DNA from: JAYWAM01 sp043782425
GTDB lineage: Bacteria; Pseudomonadota; Gammaproteobacteria; Burkholderiales; Usitatibacteraceae
Length of the DNA: 5,218 nt
Reading direction: 5' to 3'
NCBI GenBank assembly: GCA_043782425.1
Contig: JAYWAM010000211.1
Location: forward strand, 1-5,218
Made by a program: the position numbers and the translations under genes. The notes below the pieces were generated by a model that searched no databases, was not told the DNA's origin, and saw only the letters and a program-made list of their open reading frames with translations. Positions 3,572-5,218 of the stretch are shown one piece after another (position 1 is the stretch's first letter; every line of letters starts with the position of its first letter).

Positions 3572-5218
3572 TTAACGCCCGCGCATAAACATCGTATCCA
3601 GCTCGTGCATGCCCATCTGAAACCAGGTGGGTCGGCCGTGATTGCACTGTCCGGCGCGCTCGGTGGCTTCCATTTCGCGCAATAGCGCGTTCATTTCGGG
3701 GATGGTCAGGCGGCGATTGGCGCGCACTGCGCCGTGGCACGCGAGCGTTGCGAGCAGTTCATTGCGGCGTTCGTCGAGCAAACGCGCGACGCCGTATTCG
3801 GCGACCTCGCGCAACAGGGTGCGGGTCAGTTCGACCGGGTCGGCGTCTTTCAGCAGCCACGGCACTGAGCGCACCGCGACCGAGGTGGGCGAGCTGATGG
3901 TTAATTCAAATCCGATCGCGGCGAGTTGATCGAGATAGGGCTCGATTTCACCGACGTCGCGCGCATCCACGCTGAGGCTCACCGGGATCAACAGCGTTTG
4001 CGCAGGTACCGCGCGTGCATCGAGCGCGGACTTGAGCTTCTCGTACACCACCCGCTCGTGTGCGGCGTGCATGTCCACCAGCACCAGCCCCTGCGTGTTT
4101 TGCGCCAGCACATATACACCATGCAGTTGCGCGAGCGCGTAGCCTAAAGGCGGTGCGTCTCCCGTCCCATTTTGTGGAAATGACTGCCCCGCAGGCGCGG
4201 CAACCCCCCCTGAGTCCTGAATCCTGGCCCCACCTTCCTGATTCGGCGGCGCGCCACTTGATTGATGCGCCGCAAGCGGCGCATAGAACGCCATCGCTTC
4301 GGACACATGCAAGTGCATCGCCGTTTGCTGCGTATAAGCCTGAAACGGCGATCCCGCTTCTGTCTTCTGTCCTCTGTCTTCTGTCCTCTGACCCCCGAGC
4401 ACTCGCTCGACCGCATGCAACAAAAACTGATGCACGCCGCGCCCATCGCGAAAACGAATCTCGGTTTTGGCAGGATGCACGTTCACGTCGACGCTCTCGG
4501 GGGCCAGCGTGATGAACAGGCAATAGCCCGGCTGCAACTGGTGATGCAGCACATCGCCGTAGGCCGCTTTTAGCGCATGCGTGATGAGTTTGTCGCGCAC
4601 GTAGCGGCCATTGACGAAGCAATGCTGGTTGTCGCGGCTGCCGGTCGCCGCGGACGGGCGTATCACCCAGCCCGACACACGCAAGTCCGCAGCGGCGGCG
4701 TCGACCTGGATGGACGCCTGCTCGAAGGCTACACCCAGCACATTGCGACAGCGCGCGGCAACCGACTCGCTGCCGTAGCGCGCGGTGACGCGGCCATTGT
4801 GCGTGAGCGTCCACGCGACATCGGAGCGCGCCAGCGCGAGCCGGCGCATCGCTTCGGCGCAGTGCGCGTATTCGGTGGCCTCGGTCTTCAAAAATTTGCG
4901 TCGCGCCGGGGTGTTGAAAAACAGGTCCTGCGCATCGACGACCGTTCCCGCAACCAGTGCGGCGGGGCCGGGTTCGCTCAAGCGCCCGCCTTCGGCATGA
5001 ATGCTCCAGGCATGGCCGCTATCGCGCGCCCGGCTGGTGAGCACGAGGCGCGACACCGCCGCTATGGACGCCAACGCCTCGCCGCGAAAGCCCAGACTCG
5101 CCACGCGTTCCAGTTCTTCCAGACTGCCGATTTTGCTGGTGGCGTGGCGCGCCAGCGCCAACAGCAACTCGTCGCGCGGAATACCGCACCCATCGTCGGT
5201 AATGCGCATGCGCTTGAT
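3572..5218 (-). CDS. mutL: DNA mismatch repair protein MutL, endonuclease type, 5' end missing
   Basis: 548 codons are present, ending at TAA 3574-3572; the frame runs off the window, and about 70 N-terminal residues are missing by comparison with E. coli MutL. MutL couples MutS mismatch recognition to strand removal. In-window residue numbers follow. The GHKL ATPase domain shows DDGCGIP (8-14), RHATSKIGSLEEL (24-36), GFRGEAL (43-49) and FFNTPARRKFLKTE (100-113), then VNGRYVRDKLITHAL and DVNVHPAKTEIRF. A Gln/Gly/Pro-rich linker covers about 275-355. The C-terminal domain has DMHAAHERVVYE (382-393), fitting the D-[QM]-HA-x2-E-x4-E endonuclease motif, plus ACHGAVRA (493-500) and CNHGRP (525-530), which supply metal ligands. 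QTLLIP (407-412) fits a beta-clamp-binding motif. This is the nicking class of MutL, not the E. coli methyl-directed MutH-dependent class. The linker DNA has unstable repeats. Confidence 0.97.
   Translation of the reverse strand: MKRMRITDDGCGIPRDELLLALARHATSKIGSLEELERVASLGFRGEALASIAAVSRLVLTSRARDSGHAWSIHAEGGRLSEPGPAALVAGTVVDAQDLFFNTPARRKFLKTEATEYAHCAEAMRRLALARSDVAWTLTHNGRVTARYGSESVAARCRNVLGVAFEQASIQVDAAAADLRVSGWVIRPSAATGSRDNQHCFVNGRYVRDKLITHALKAAYGDVLHHQLQPGYCLFITLAPESVDVNVHPAKTEIRFRDGRGVHQFLLHAVERVLGGQRTEDRGQKTEAGSPFQAYTQQTAMHLHVSEAMAFYAPLAAHQSSGAPPNQEGGARIQDSGGVAAPAGQSFPQNGTGDAPPLGYALAQLHGVYVLAQNTQGLVLVDMHAAHERVVYEKLKSALDARAVPAQTLLIPVSLSVDARDVGEIEPYLDQLAAIGFELTISSPTSVAVRSVPWLLKDADPVELTRTLLREVAEYGVARLLDERRNELLATLACHGAVRANRRLTIPEMNALLREMEATERAGQCNHGRPTWFQMGMHELDTMFMRGR
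4204..4210. repeat. C7 homopolymer tract inside mutL
   Basis: Seven consecutive C (G on the coding strand) fall in the linker-encoding part of mutL. Single-base slippage would shift the reading frame before the endonuclease domain. Confidence 0.8.
4210..4226. repeat. Two CTGARTC heptamers inside mutL
   Basis: CTGAGTC (4210-4216) and CTGAATC (4217-4223) are adjacent, followed by CTG. They encode part of the linker and resemble in unit length the larger heptamer array at 4356-4390. Confidence 0.6.
4265..4284. repeat. 20-base perfect palindromic hairpin inside mutL
   Basis: ATGCGCCGC (4265-4273) and GCGGCGCAT (4276-4284) are exact reverse complements around AA. As a hairpin this gives an eight-pair GC-rich stem with loop CAAG. 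It lies in the linker-encoding region, between the two heptamer repeats. Confidence 0.75.
4356..4390. repeat. Heptanucleotide tandem repeat inside mutL
   Basis: Five heptamers follow one another: GCTTCTG, TCTTCTG, TCCTCTG, TCTTCTG, TCCTCTG. The last four make two perfect 14-base copies (4363-4376 and 4377-4390). They encode the linker residues QRTEDRGQKTEA. Gain or loss of one 7- or 14-base unit is not a multiple of three and would truncate MutL. Confidence 0.85.

Noticed and set aside
4356..4390. Possible CRISPR-like array
   Set aside because: The units are seven bases long and directly adjacent without spacers, and they lie inside the mutL reading frame.
3948..4814. A 288-codon open frame on the minus strand overlapping mutL
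   Set aside because: It lies in another frame of a GC-rich gene with clear MutL motifs. Its translation is rich in Arg, Ala, Cys and Gly and shows no recognisable domain.

Overview
The window looks like a proteobacterial chromosome segment. The MutL, PsiE, S24-like and DsrC-like proteins look most like those of Betaproteobacteria (Nitrosomonadales or Gallionella-type groups), but this is an impression from protein style, not a search result. There are seven protein genes, two of them cut by the window edges, and no RNA gene, insertion sequence or CRISPR array was seen.

Layout. The first third is on the minus strand: the 5' part of a small protein resembling the antibiotic-biosynthesis-monooxygenase (ABM) fold (1-276), a 120-residue S24/LexA-like protein without a DNA-binding domain (389-751), and a four-helix membrane protein of the PsiE family (820-1323). 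A 222-base divergent intergenic region (1324-1545) follows. From it a plus-strand series begins: a small heat-shock protein (1546-2052), a cysteine-free DsrC/TusE-like protein 15 bases downstream (2068-2436), and an exported YfdX-family protein (2544-3452). The last third is mutL on the minus strand (3572 to the window end), convergent with yfdX and missing about its first 70 codons.

How it may work. A sigma-32-like promoter (CTTGAAA, 14 bases, CCTATTTT) lies upstream of hsp20, so hsp20 and the dsrC-like gene, and perhaps yfdX, are probably induced by heat or protein damage. Hsp20, YfdX and PsiE are all components of the transmissible locus of stress tolerance (tLST, or locus of heat resistance) of Gammaproteobacteria. 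Finding the three together around one heat-shock-type promoter suggests a small stress-tolerance module, here with an unusual DsrC-like partner that lacks both redox cysteines. Upstream of the ABM-like gene is a 25-base site that fits the IscR type 1 consensus at 23 of 25 positions, which suggests iron-sulfur or redox control of that gene.

MutL carries the metal-binding endonuclease motifs of the nicking MutL class. Its interdomain linker is encoded by DNA containing heptanucleotide tandem repeats, a C7 tract and a 20-base palindrome. Most length changes in the repeats or tract would shift the frame of this mismatch-repair gene.
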